A DNA stretch of 18,855 bases from Flavobacteriaceae bacterium (lineage in GTDB: Bacteria > Bacteroidota > Bacteroidia > Flavobacteriales > Flavobacteriaceae): the NCBI GenBank assembly GCA_030625995.1, contig DAOUPU010000029.1, positions 1-18,855 on the forward strand, read 5' to 3'. Made by a program: the position numbers and the translations under genes. The notes beneath the pieces are model-generated. The model made no database searches. It was not told where the DNA came from and was given only the letters and a program-made list of their open reading frames with translations. This document shows, piece by piece, positions 1-8,000 of this stretch (position 1 is the first letter of the stretch; each line of letters starts with the position of its first letter).

Positions 1-195
1 AATCCAATTAAATTTACCGGTGAAGCCCTGGATGCAATGAAAGATTTCAATTTTGAGCCTGTCATGCCGATTAGTATGGATCCGCAAATTTTTCTTTTTC
101 AGGCTATTTCAATATCCATTATAAGCTTGATAGCGATGTCATATCCCGCAATAAAAATTATGAAATTAGATGTTGTTAACGGTTTAAGATCCTAA
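1..195 (+). CDS. ABC transporter permease, FtsX/MacB type (3' end only)
   Basis: Only the last 64 codons are present, open from base 1 to a TAA at 193-195. The segment ends in a hydrophobic helix (about residues 34-50 of the fragment) followed by SYPAIKIMKLDVVNGLRS. This matches the closing pattern of FtsX-domain permeases, in which the last helix runs into YPA-x-KA-x-x-x-DP-x-x-ALR. The next permease gene ends the same way (YPAIKALKLDPANAIRTI) and starts four bases downstream. The two are therefore most likely paired permease subunits of one LolCE/MacB-like complex in the inner membrane. The N-terminus and periplasmic domain lie outside the window, so the substrate cannot be judged. Confidence 0.8.
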   Translation, partial: NPIKFTGEALDAMKDFNFEPVMPISMDPQIFLFQAISISIISLIAMSYPAIKIMKLDVVNGLRS

Positions 196-199
196 GATT

Positions 200-1426
200 A
201 TGTTATTAATAAAAATAGCCTGGCGAAATATTTGGAGAAGCAAACTTAGAAGTGCGGTTGTTATGCTTGCCATTGCGTCCGGTCTGGTAGGTGGCCTATT
301 TTCTTCGGCGTGGATGAATGGTATGGCCAAACAAAGAGTAAAGGATACATTTTCAATAGAAACAGCTCATATTCAATTTCATAATCCTGAGTTTGCAGAT
401 AATTTCGATATAAAGAAAACAATACTGTCAAGCCCTGAAAAGCTGGAAGAATTGTCGAATACTGAAGGTGTAAAAGCGGTAACCAGTCGATTGAAAACTT
501 CGGCCATGGCTGCCACAGCAAACAAAAATATGGGGGTAACCATTGTTGGCATCATACCGGAAAGCGAAAAAGAAGTTTTTGGATTGTACAAAAAGCTCGA
601 TTCGGCAAACGGTGATTTTTTTGAAACAAAAAAGAAAAATTCCATAGTTATTTCCAAAGCCTTGGCAACCGAACTCAAAGCAAGATTAAAATCAAAAATA
701 GTACTCACTTTTCAGGATTACAATGGTGAAATTACCGGTGCGGCCTTTAAGGTGATCGGTATTTTTAAAACCACAAATAGCACTTGGGATAAAATGCATG
801 TTTTTGTAAGAGCTGCTGATTTAAGAAAAGTATTGGAACTTCCTGAAGGTCAGACCCATGAAATAGATATTCTTTTGAATGATCATGATCAGGCGATCAT
901 TATCTCGGAGCAATTACAAAAAAAATACCCTGATGTACTTAGCGAAGATTGGTCAAAAATTCAACCATATATTAATTTCATAACAAAATATATGGACATT
1001 ATGATGGGTATTTTTATGCTGATTATTCTTGGCGCTTTAGGGTTCGGAATCGTCAATACAATGTTGATGGTTATTTTAGAACGTACCCGAGAACTTGGAA
1101 TGCTGATGGCAATAGGAATGACAAAAAGAAGGGTGTTTGCCATGATCATGTACGAAACCATATTCTTAGCCCTTGTTGGCGCTCTGATTGGCGAAGTTTT
1201 AAGTATGTTACTAATAAATTATTATGGAAATGCAGGAATAGATCTTTCCTCAATGGCGGAAGGATTGGAAACAATTGGTTATAGTGCAATAACTTTTCCG
1301 GAATTGGAGCCCTTCAGATATGCACAAATTACCCTGATGGTCTTTGTGACAGGGATTTTGGCATCGATATATCCGGCAATAAAAGCATTGAAATTAGATC
1401 CGGCCAATGCTATCAGAACAATATAA
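200..1426 (+). CDS. ABC transporter permease, FtsX/MacB/LolE type
   Basis: This is an inner-membrane permease of 408 residues, the usual size for this family. A first membrane helix lies at about residues 16-38, after a basic AWRNIWRSKLRS start typical of MacB/LolC/E N-termini. A soluble periplasmic domain of about 225 residues (40-265) resembles a MacB-like periplasmic core. Three more helices follow at about 267-291, 314-338 and 375-397. The cytoplasmic loop ERTRELGMLMAIGMTKRRV (294-312) is the family's coupling segment, which contacts the ATPase. Such permeases do not import substrates. They drive extraction or export of lipoproteins, peptides or drugs using ATP hydrolysed by a LolD/MacB-like partner. 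The gene starts 4 bases after the preceding permease and ends 10 bases before the ATPase gene, so the three form an operon. Substrate unknown. Confidence 0.9.
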   Translation: MLLIKIAWRNIWRSKLRSAVVMLAIASGLVGGLFSSAWMNGMAKQRVKDTFSIETAHIQFHNPEFADNFDIKKTILSSPEKLEELSNTEGVKAVTSRLKTSAMAATANKNMGVTIVGIIPESEKEVFGLYKKLDSANGDFFETKKKNSIVISKALATELKARLKSKIVLTFQDYNGEITGAAFKVIGIFKTTNSTWDKMHVFVRAADLRKVLELPEGQTHEIDILLNDHDQAIIISEQLQKKYPDVLSEDWSKIQPYINFITKYMDIMMGIFMLIILGALGFGIVNTMLMVILERTRELGMLMAIGMTKRRVFAMIMYETIFLALVGALIGEVLSMLLINYYGNAGIDLSSMAEGLETIGYSAITFPELEPFRYAQITLMVFVTGILASIYPAIKALKLDPANAIRTI

Positions 1427-1436
1427 ATAAACTATT

Positions 1437-2195
1437 ATGACTGTTATAAAAATAAAAGATCTTACCAAAACCTATACCGACACAGCAGTGCCTGTTCATG
1501 CGGTAAACGGTATAAATTTAGACATTAAAGAAGGCGAGTTTACAGCAATTGTTGGCCCGTCTGGATGTGGAAAAACCACCTTGATGAATATGATCGGAGG
1601 TTTAGAAACTCCGACTTCAGGAAATGTTGAAGTTAATGGTATAGATATAGATAAATTATCGTCAAATGAGCTGATCAATTTCAGATTAAAAAATATTGGC
1701 TTTGTTTTTCAAGCCTATAATCTTATTCCTGTACTTACTGCCAAAGAAAATGTGGAATTTATTATGCAGCTGCAAAACCGGGATAAAAAAGAAATGGATA
1801 AGCGAACCATATCATTATTGGAATCGGTTGGCCTTGGCGATAAAATCAACAGCCGTCCTAATCAAATGTCCGGTGGTGAGCAACAAAGGGTGGCAGTTGC
1901 CCGAGCATTGGCGTCAAAACCAAAATTTGTATTGGCCGATGAACCTACAGCCAATCTTGATTCGCATGCAACATCACAACTGCTGGATATTATGGGAAAT
2001 TTAAATAAGGAAGAGAATGTCACATTTATATTTTCAACGCACGATCAAAGGGTTGTGGATAAAGCGCATCGGATAATTACTCTATTGGATGGGGAGGTGA
2101 TTTCTGATGAATCTATAATAAGAGGAAAGAGGAAAGAAAAAAGAAACAAGAAAAAAGAAACAAGAGAAAAGACACAAGAGAAAAGAAAAAAGTAA
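1437..2195 (+). CDS. ABC transporter ATP-binding protein, LolD/MacB type, with Lys-rich tail
   Basis: This is the cytoplasmic ATPase that would power the two permeases upstream. All nucleotide-binding motifs are present: Walker A GPSGCGKTT (40-48), Q-loop Gln92, signature MSGGEQQ (144-150), Walker B FVLADEP (164-170) and the switch His202. The segment ADEPTANLDS is typical of the LolD/MacB/FtsE branch. A normal family member would end at about residue 228, after the LLDGEVISDESI strand. Here a tail of some 24 residues follows, almost entirely Lys, Arg and Glu, encoded by low-complexity A/G-rich DNA that continues the style of the intergenic repeats. The tail is probably a recent read-through into repeat DNA rather than a domain. 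The ATPase assignment is firm. The substrate is not known. Confidence 0.93.
   Translation: MTVIKIKDLTKTYTDTAVPVHAVNGINLDIKEGEFTAIVGPSGCGKTTLMNMIGGLETPTSGNVEVNGIDIDKLSSNELINFRLKNIGFVFQAYNLIPVLTAKENVEFIMQLQNRDKKEMDKRTISLLESVGLGDKINSRPNQMSGGEQQRVAVARALASKPKFVLADEPTANLDSHATSQLLDIMGNLNKEENVTFIFSTHDQRVVDKAHRIITLLDGEVISDESIIRGKRKEKRNKKKETREKTQEKRKK
2121..2195 (+). repeat. low-complexity A/G-rich tract inside the 3' end of the ATPase gene
   Basis: The tract consists of imperfect units like AAAGAAACAAGA, with almost no T. It encodes the Lys/Arg/Glu tail of the ATPase and ends at the stop codon. The composition differs sharply from the rest of the gene but resembles the purine-rich stretch at about 2319-2359 just downstream. 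Confidence 0.6.
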
Positions 2196-2210
2196 AGTGT
2201 ACGTCCTATG

Positions 2211-2314
2211 AATATCGAACAAGCCTGCTTGCCGACAAAGCAGGGAACGTCGATTGGAGAATGATGAAACAAAAAACTTCTGAAATCAAAAATCCTTGTT
2301 CTTTGTTCAATATT
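2211..2314. repeat. foldback intergenic repeat, copy 1
   Basis: The element is about 104 bases and bounded by near-perfect inverted ends: AATATCGAAC at 2211-2220 and GTTCAATATT at 2305-2314, which pair 9 of 10. Inside is a hairpin with CCTGCT (2224-2229) pairing AGCAGG (2239-2244). Related sequence recurs at about 7632-7700 and 7876-7932. Nothing in it looks coding. Confidence 0.6.
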
Positions 2315-2358
2315 TATTAGAAAAAATGAAAAGGCAAAAGTGGAAAAAAAGGCAAAAG

Positions 2359-2437
2359 TTCCCCTCTTGAGAGGGGTTAGGGGTGTGTTTTCGAAAAATA
2401 AACTCTCTGCGTTAACTCTTTGCGCAATTGCGTAAAA
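2359..2437. repeat. intergenic repeat with GC-rich hairpin
   Basis: CCCCTC (2361-2366) pairs with GAGGGG (2371-2376) around a four-base loop, followed by TTAGGGGTGTGTTTT. Next comes a stretch built on CTCTGCG and CTTTGCGC words (2402-2432). Both types are familiar as dispersed intergenic repeats in Flavobacteriia. Their high GC content contrasts with the AT-rich surroundings. They fill the gap between the ATPase gene and the barrel gene, so the two may be transcribed separately. Confidence 0.5.
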
Positions 2438-2450
2438 TAATTAATTATTG

Positions 2451-3605
2451 ATGCTAAAAAAAACCTTTTTAATCATATTGCTAAGCCTAATAACTACTAC
2501 AAATTACGCTCAGGAGTCCTGGATGTTAAAAGGTTATATAAAGGGAATGACTTCTATGCAAACGGCAGGTGATAGCGGGCAAATGACCATTGAAAATACC
2601 ATTTATAATAGATTTGATTTCAATTGGTATATCAGTGATCATTTTACTTTTACGGCTGGATTAAGAAATAGAATCATTGCCGGGAATAATGTGAGTTTAA
2701 TTCCTAATTACAGTGCATATGTCTCTCGAGATAACGGTTTTTTTGATCTGACCTGGGTTTGGGCCGATAAAAATTCATGGGTAGGAGTGTCTCAGTTCGA
2801 TCGATTGATGATAGATTATACAGTAGGCAACTTACAAATTACTGTTGGGAGACAAAGAATAAACTGGGGACAAACCTTTGTATGGAACCCGAACGACCTC
2901 TTTAATACCTATTCTTATTTTGATTTCGATTACGAAGAAAAACCCGGTTCAGATGCCATCCGTGTGCAATACTATATCGGAGAGTCAAGTAAGGCGGAAT
3001 TATCCACTTCAATAAATAGTGATAACAAAGTAACATCTGTCGGGCTATATCGGTTCAATACCAAAGGATTTGACATTCAATTTCTTGGAGGTATGTATGC
3101 TGAAGATTATTTTGTGGCTGGTGGAGGATGGTCCGGCAGTATTGCGGGAGGAGGCTTTAGTGGAGAAATGACCTACTTCCATCCCATGGCTTCTTCTGAA
3201 GTGACAGACGCCGAAATAACCTTTACTATCCATTATGATTACACTTTTAAAAACTCGTTGAACCTGCAATTCGAATCTCTCTATAATGGCTTCGGTGCAG
3301 ATAATTTTGACTCAGGATTAGGAGAAATTCTTTTTTCTGACCTCAGTCCTACCAATTTATTTCCAACCAAAGTGGCCTTGTTCGGAAGTGGTTCTTACGA
3401 TATAACTCCCCTATTCAGAGTGATGCTTGCCGGAATGTACGGTCCGGAAGGCAATTTTTTATATGTAGGACCAACGTTAATGTACTCCTTGTCCAACACC
3501 TTTGAATTGGCTGGTTTTGGACAGTATTTTTCTATGGAGAGTACGGACCAAAATGTTGCCGATAGCGGAAGTGCTATTTTTATTAGATTGAAATGGAGTT
3601 TTTAG
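2451..3605 (+). CDS. outer-membrane beta-barrel (porin-like) protein
   Basis: The protein has 384 residues from the ATG at 2451. A TTG three bases upstream is in frame but gives a worse start. Residues 1-21 form a signal peptide ending in NYAQ. The rest alternates polar and hydrophobic residues in short strands with aromatic girdle residues and ends in IRLKWSF, a C-terminal aromatic typical of substrates of the BAM assembly machine. The segment VGRQRINWGQTFVWNPNDLFN (about 137-157) recalls DUF1302-like barrel proteins, which carry a similar RxNWG...PND motif and often sit beside lipoprotein-handling or RND/ABC exporters. It follows the ABC genes on the same strand after a 255-base gap of repeats, so a role as outer-membrane partner of that exporter is plausible but inferred. 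The barrel assignment is fairly safe and the function is unknown. Confidence 0.75.
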   Translation: MLKKTFLIILLSLITTTNYAQESWMLKGYIKGMTSMQTAGDSGQMTIENTIYNRFDFNWYISDHFTFTAGLRNRIIAGNNVSLIPNYSAYVSRDNGFFDLTWVWADKNSWVGVSQFDRLMIDYTVGNLQITVGRQRINWGQTFVWNPNDLFNTYSYFDFDYEEKPGSDAIRVQYYIGESSKAELSTSINSDNKVTSVGLYRFNTKGFDIQFLGGMYAEDYFVAGGGWSGSIAGGGFSGEMTYFHPMASSEVTDAEITFTIHYDYTFKNSLNLQFESLYNGFGADNFDSGLGEILFSDLSPTNLFPTKVALFGSGSYDITPLFRVMLAGMYGPEGNFLYVGPTLMYSLSNTFELAGFGQYFSMESTDQNVADSGSAIFIRLKWSF

Positions 3606-3618
3606 CAGATAAATTGAA

Positions 3619-4527
3619 TCAAAAATCCTTTAATGAGAGTTCTACAAAAATTGTAGGGTAATTTTTTTGCAGTTCCTCCTTGATCCTCTTCTGTATCATT
3701 TTTAATTCTTTCACATTCAATATGTCTGTTTTAGGTTCCAAATAAATAATTATCAAATAGCCTGATCCTAATTTTGTAATGAACAATTCGAAGGTCAATT
3801 GCCCTGAAATGATCTTTTCAATGGCACTTTCCATATCCTGTTTCACTTTCTGATCCTGAATCGTTCCCCCTCCCAGTTCTATAAAGGCATTTTTAATAAT
3901 GTTTATCGGACTCCCAACCATGACCAAACAAAGTAAAACAACAATTACTGAATCGCCTATATAGAGTAATAAGTCTAATTTAGAGCCAACGACAATAAAT
4001 GAAATAAGAAAAAAAGTCAGCCCGGTTGCAAGGGTTAGCATCCCGTCTATTTTTGCCGATTCCGCTTCAACCAGTAACATACTGCTTTGATTGTTTATCT
4101 TTTTATTTTGACGATTAAAAAACAAAAGCAAGACCAGTGTTAAAATAAGTATAAAAACGGTGTAAAAGTAGATGGGAGTCAACACCACGGGTTCTATCTT
4201 TTTACCTTGAAAATAGTCAATTATTTTAAGTGAATTTTGAAGAAATGCCACAATGATAATTCCAAAAATCAGCAAGCCTTTTGATAATACAAATGCCGCT
4301 TCATAAGCATAACTTCCAAACGGAAAAGTCTTTGTTTTTTTATGTTTGTGTTTGGAAATATAAATAGCAATAATGGTCGCAATAGCAAGTACAAAGGAAA
4401 AATTACCATCCAATAACATCGCCTGTGAATCTGTAAGGTTATAGGTAACCCAACCGGCTATGGCCATAATTAAGTTGGCAAATACGGTTATTCTTAAGGC
4501 TTTTTTTTCTACTCTATCAGTATTCAT
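3619..4527 (-). CDS. cation diffusion facilitator family transporter (COG3965-like), atypical metal site
   Basis: The protein has 302 residues, with about six membrane helices in the first 215 and a soluble C-terminal domain (about 225-302), the normal layout of cation efflux (CDF) proteins. The patterns SQAMLLDGNFS (34-44) and FPFGSYAYEAAFVL (68-81) match the COG3965 branch. The expected metal residues are only partly there. Asp40 in helix 2 and Asp161 in helix 5 are present, but by alignment with YiiP-type transporters the second Asp of helix 2 and the His of helix 5 are replaced by Ser. A His/Lys cluster KHKHKKTK (59-66) lies in the first cytoplasmic loop. It may move a different cation or move zinc poorly. 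The stop codon is 13 bases from that of the convergent barrel gene. Family fairly sure, substrate unknown. Confidence 0.8.
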   Translation of the reverse strand: MNTDRVEKKALRITVFANLIMAIAGWVTYNLTDSQAMLLDGNFSFVLAIATIIAIYISKHKHKKTKTFPFGSYAYEAAFVLSKGLLIFGIIIVAFLQNSLKIIDYFQGKKIEPVVLTPIYFYTVFILILTLVLLLFFNRQNKKINNQSSMLLVEAESAKIDGMLTLATGLTFFLISFIVVGSKLDLLLYIGDSVIVVLLCLVMVGSPINIIKNAFIELGGGTIQDQKVKQDMESAIEKIISGQLTFELFITKLGSGYLIIIYLEPKTDILNVKELKMIQKRIKEELQKNYPTIFVELSLKDF

Positions 4528-4906
4528 TCTTTAAATTTATAAAAAACATATGGACTAACAATATTTTTACTTCCTGCAGATATGCTTTAAACATCCTATT
4601 TTTTCTTTTTTTATATCTTCTAATCCCAGACGCTAAATAAATAAGTAGAAAGTGAAATATCGAAATTAACTGATTGTGCATGTATCTTTCCTTGAAAAAT
4701 GAAAAGAAATGTGCATAATAAGATGAAGTGATGTTGACGGATTAAAAGCATTTGCTAATATTATTCAACCAAGGTTTGACTTTGATCAGTTATTCAAAAA
4801 TAATAATTAAGCATCTAAGAAATGTAATTCGTCTAAAATATTTTAAGTATCCAAATTATATTGTGACATTTATCCATTCGTAATTCACCAATTTAAAAAA
4901 CCAACC
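4528..4906. other. divergent intergenic region, nothing recognised
   Basis: This is 379 bases of AT-rich DNA between the divergent CDF and S9 hydrolase genes. It must hold both promoters, but I see no full TAnnTTTG box with a well-placed upstream element, no strong hairpin and no credible small gene. Confidence 0.5.
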
Positions 4907-7474
4907 ATGCAAAAAAACATCTTCTTAGTAGTAATTATCTTCCTGTCACAACTCCTTGTTTACTCCCAACAAAAAACAGGCAATATCGTAGAATATTTTG
5001 GCAAAGAAAAAGTAAATGAGATCAAAGAAGGCGAACTCTTACATATCTTTAAAAGTGGACTAGCTCTAAAAATATCAAATTTTAATTTTAATTCGGCTTC
5101 TTTTCCTAAGGATCCCGTATTTAGAAAATTCCTATTAGAACCAAATTACCTCGCCAAAGAGAATGCAATTTTTGATATTGACTTTTTAGGAAATGAATTA
5201 AAATGGAAAGAGATCAAAACAGATAGTACAAATAGCTTCAACGATTCTAATTTGAGGTCGAGCTATGTGTATTTAACTTATAGATCAAATAGTGAAAAAA
5301 CAGTACTCTTTGAGGCTTCGGGTCATTCCTTGCTACTGATCAATGGCTTGCCTCATGAAGGGGATCATTATGATTTTGGATGGAATTTGATTCCCTTAAA
5401 ACTAAAAAAAGGAACCAATGTTTTTGTGCTGAAAGTTGGTCGCTTTCCAAGAATTCGCGCTCGATTGATCGAACCAAAAACGGATATTCAATTTACTGCA
5501 AGAGATCTGACCATGCCGGATATTTTAGCTGAGGAAAATAAAGAATACCTTGGAGCAATCAGAGTAATAAATACTACTGACAAGTGGTTGGAGAATTATA
5601 CCATAAATGCCGACATAGATGGAACAGTAATTACTTCTGCAATACCGAATATTGCACCAATGTCCGTTCGGAAAGTGCCTTTTACTATGAACTCACCCGG
5701 ACAACAGGAAAATTCTGAAAATGTCGAATTGACCTTGCTCTTAAAATCGAATTTAAACAAACTGCTGAGCACACAAACATTGGTTTTAAAAATAAGATCA
5801 AAAAACAAACATCATAAAAAAACTTTTTTAAGTGCAATTGACGGTAGTGTTCAATATTATAGTGTGGCTCCGTCAACAGATACTTCTTCAGACGCACAGG
5901 CCTTATTTTTGTCGGTTCATGGCGCTTCGGTTGAGGCCGTTAACCAGGCGAATGCCTATCAACAAAAAAATTGGGGAAATATCGTGGCTCCTACTAATCG
6001 GCGTCCTTTTGGTTTCGCATGGGAAGATTGGGGAAGGATCGATGCGTTGGAAGTTTTAGCGGATGCTAAAGGTCTATTCCAGCCTGATCCTACAAAGATC
6101 TATTTAACAGGTCATTCTATGGGTGGTCATGGCACCTGGTATCTAGGCGCTACCTATCCCGATCATTTTGCAGCTATCGCACCCTGCGCCGGTTATCCCG
6201 ACTTATTATTGTATCGAGACAGCTTTATCAAAAGAAGACTGCAAATGCCACAGGAACAGCTGAATAAATTCGGAATGACGGCAAAAGTAGTCGAAAGAAT
6301 GAAAATGGAGTTTGTCCCAACACCTGTCGAAGATATTATGACAAGAGCCGGTACTCCTAGCAGAACTTTAAAATTAATCCGTAATTATTTGCATTATGGT
6401 GTGTATATTTTGCATGGCGAAAAAGATAATGTGGTTCCTACTGCTTTAGCACGCGACATGAGAGAACGATTCGGAACCTTCCACAATGATTTTACTTATT
6501 ATGAGTATCCCGGTGGAGAACATTGGTATGGAAATCACAGTTTGGACTGGAAACCAATTTTTGATTTTTTTAAACTACATACCATTAAAGATCCTGATGA
6601 GATCAAAAAACTGGAATTCTATACAGGATCGCCGGGAGTTTCATCAAAATCTAATTTTATCACCATTCATCAGCAAGAAAAAGCCTTTGAAATCAGTTCC
6701 TTTAATTTTTCCAAGGAAGACGGTTTTCAGATAGATACAGAAAATATCACCCTAATGGAAGTAGACTTTTCGGTACTTCAAGACACAATAAATTCCGTAA
6801 TAATAGACGAAATAGAGATCAAAATTTCAGGTCGTAAAAAGACTTATTTCAAAAAAACAGATTCGGTATGGCAAATTTCTTCTTCACCTTCCAAACAAGA
6901 AAAAGGACCACACAGGTATGGTGGTTTCAAAGATGCATTTAACAATAATGTGGTGTTGGTCTATGCTAGCAAGGGATCAGAAATGGAGAACACATGGTAT
7001 TTCAATAGAGCTCGATTTGATGCGGAAACTTTTTGGTACAGAGCCAACGGGAATATAGAAATTGTAAAAGATGTGAATTTCTCACTTAAAAAATACGCTG
7101 ATCGAAATGTTGTTATTTATGGCAACGAAGACAACAATTCGGCCTGGAAACTACTTTTGAAAGACAGTCAGATCCAAGTAAAAAATAACGAAGTTAATTT
7201 CAATGATAAGAAATTAACAGGAAATCAATGGGGCATGTATTTTATTGTGCCTAGAAAAGATAGCGATTTTGCAAGTATAGGCGTGATAACCGCAACAGGG
7301 TCCAGGGGAATGAAAGCTGCTTATATGAATCATTATCTGGTAAACGGAACAACTTTTCCGGATGTTGTATTGTTCGATGATACCGTTCTTTCCAATGGCC
7401 CTGCCTCTGTTAAATGTGCAGGCTTTTTTGGAAACGACTGGAGCGTTGAGAATGGAGAATTTGAATGGAGATAA
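4907..7474 (+). CDS. secreted S9-like (prolyl oligopeptidase family) alpha/beta hydrolase
   Basis: This is a large exported enzyme of 855 residues. Residues 1-21 form a signal peptide (basic start, hydrophobic core, VYSQ end). Residues about 25-300 are beta-rich and include a jelly-roll-like stretch with the phrase LLINGLPHEGDHYDFGW. The alpha/beta hydrolase domain spans about 310-570. Its nucleophile elbow is GHSMGG with Ser404, followed by Asp507 in HGEKDNVVP and His539 in GGEHWYGNH, giving a complete and well-spaced catalytic triad. A further beta-rich region of about 280 residues closes the protein. The domain resembles prolyl-oligopeptidase-type and esterase-type enzymes, so it could be a peptidase or a carbohydrate or lipid esterase. 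It lacks a visible T9SS sorting domain. It stands alone, between a divergent CDF gene and a convergent SGNH gene. Confidence 0.85.
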   Translation: MQKNIFLVVIIFLSQLLVYSQQKTGNIVEYFGKEKVNEIKEGELLHIFKSGLALKISNFNFNSASFPKDPVFRKFLLEPNYLAKENAIFDIDFLGNELKWKEIKTDSTNSFNDSNLRSSYVYLTYRSNSEKTVLFEASGHSLLLINGLPHEGDHYDFGWNLIPLKLKKGTNVFVLKVGRFPRIRARLIEPKTDIQFTARDLTMPDILAEENKEYLGAIRVINTTDKWLENYTINADIDGTVITSAIPNIAPMSVRKVPFTMNSPGQQENSENVELTLLLKSNLNKLLSTQTLVLKIRSKNKHHKKTFLSAIDGSVQYYSVAPSTDTSSDAQALFLSVHGASVEAVNQANAYQQKNWGNIVAPTNRRPFGFAWEDWGRIDALEVLADAKGLFQPDPTKIYLTGHSMGGHGTWYLGATYPDHFAAIAPCAGYPDLLLYRDSFIKRRLQMPQEQLNKFGMTAKVVERMKMEFVPTPVEDIMTRAGTPSRTLKLIRNYLHYGVYILHGEKDNVVPTALARDMRERFGTFHNDFTYYEYPGGEHWYGNHSLDWKPIFDFFKLHTIKDPDEIKKLEFYTGSPGVSSKSNFITIHQQEKAFEISSFNFSKEDGFQIDTENITLMEVDFSVLQDTINSVIIDEIEIKISGRKKTYFKKTDSVWQISSSPSKQEKGPHRYGGFKDAFNNNVVLVYASKGSEMENTWYFNRARFDAETFWYRANGNIEIVKDVNFSLKKYADRNVVIYGNEDNNSAWKLLLKDSQIQVKNNEVNFNDKKLTGNQWGMYFIVPRKDSDFASIGVITATGSRGMKAAYMNHYLVNGTTFPDVVLFDDTVLSNGPASVKCAGFFGNDWSVENGEFEWR

Positions 7475-8000
7475 CTCTCTATAGATTAAAAGCAAAAGCC
7501 CTTAGTTTTGACAACCGATGAAATTCGTTTAATAAGAATAAAGGGCCGCACTTACTTCTGCAGATAGAGAACATAAATTTAGGCCTCGAATGTTTCCAGA
7601 ATTCTAAAAATCAAAATCGCATGCTTTTTTTCTTGTTCGTTGTTACCTGCCTTTTCCAGTATCGCAGGCTTGTTTAAATTGAATATCGAACAAGGAACAA
7701 AGATGTACGAATCTCGAAGTTAATCCTAATGGACCAAGAAGGAAGGAGAAATATTTACATCTACAAAACCAATAATACTTACCACTGTAGGTCGGCCTGT
7801 GTTTTCAGTTTGAAAAAAAATAATACGAATGAGTAAAAATCGATTAATACTTTTCAAGGACATACAGTGAAAACCTCAAAAATCTCAAATCCCTGTTCCT
7901 TGTTCCCAGCCTTTTCCCTTCTGACAGACTTGTCTATTTCACCACACAATAATTTTTAAACTTAACTGCACAGCTCTAATAACCTTTGAGATTATAAAAA
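7475..8000. repeat. long convergent intergenic region with two degraded repeat copies
   Basis: These 526 bases hold no credible gene. A repeat related to the one at 2211-2314 occupies about 7632-7700: CCTGC (7646-7650) pairs with GCAGG (7664-7668), and AATATCGAAC at 7682-7691 is identical to the outer end of the first copy. A third, more decayed copy lies at about 7876-7932 and shares CCTTGTTC, CAGCCTTTTCC and GACTTGT words. Just after the S9 gene, GCCCTT (about 7498) can pair with AAGGGC (about 7543), but there is no T-run, so this is not a convincing terminator. Confidence 0.5.

Noticed and set aside
2448..2450. TTG start for the beta-barrel protein
   Set aside because: The next codon is ATG and gives a standard signal peptide. 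Nothing favours the TTG.
7214..7495. Antisense open frame over the 3' end of the S9 hydrolase gene, and similar frames inside other genes
   Set aside because: They overlap genes with clear domains, have unlikely compositions and lack start signals. They are by-products of the real reading frames.
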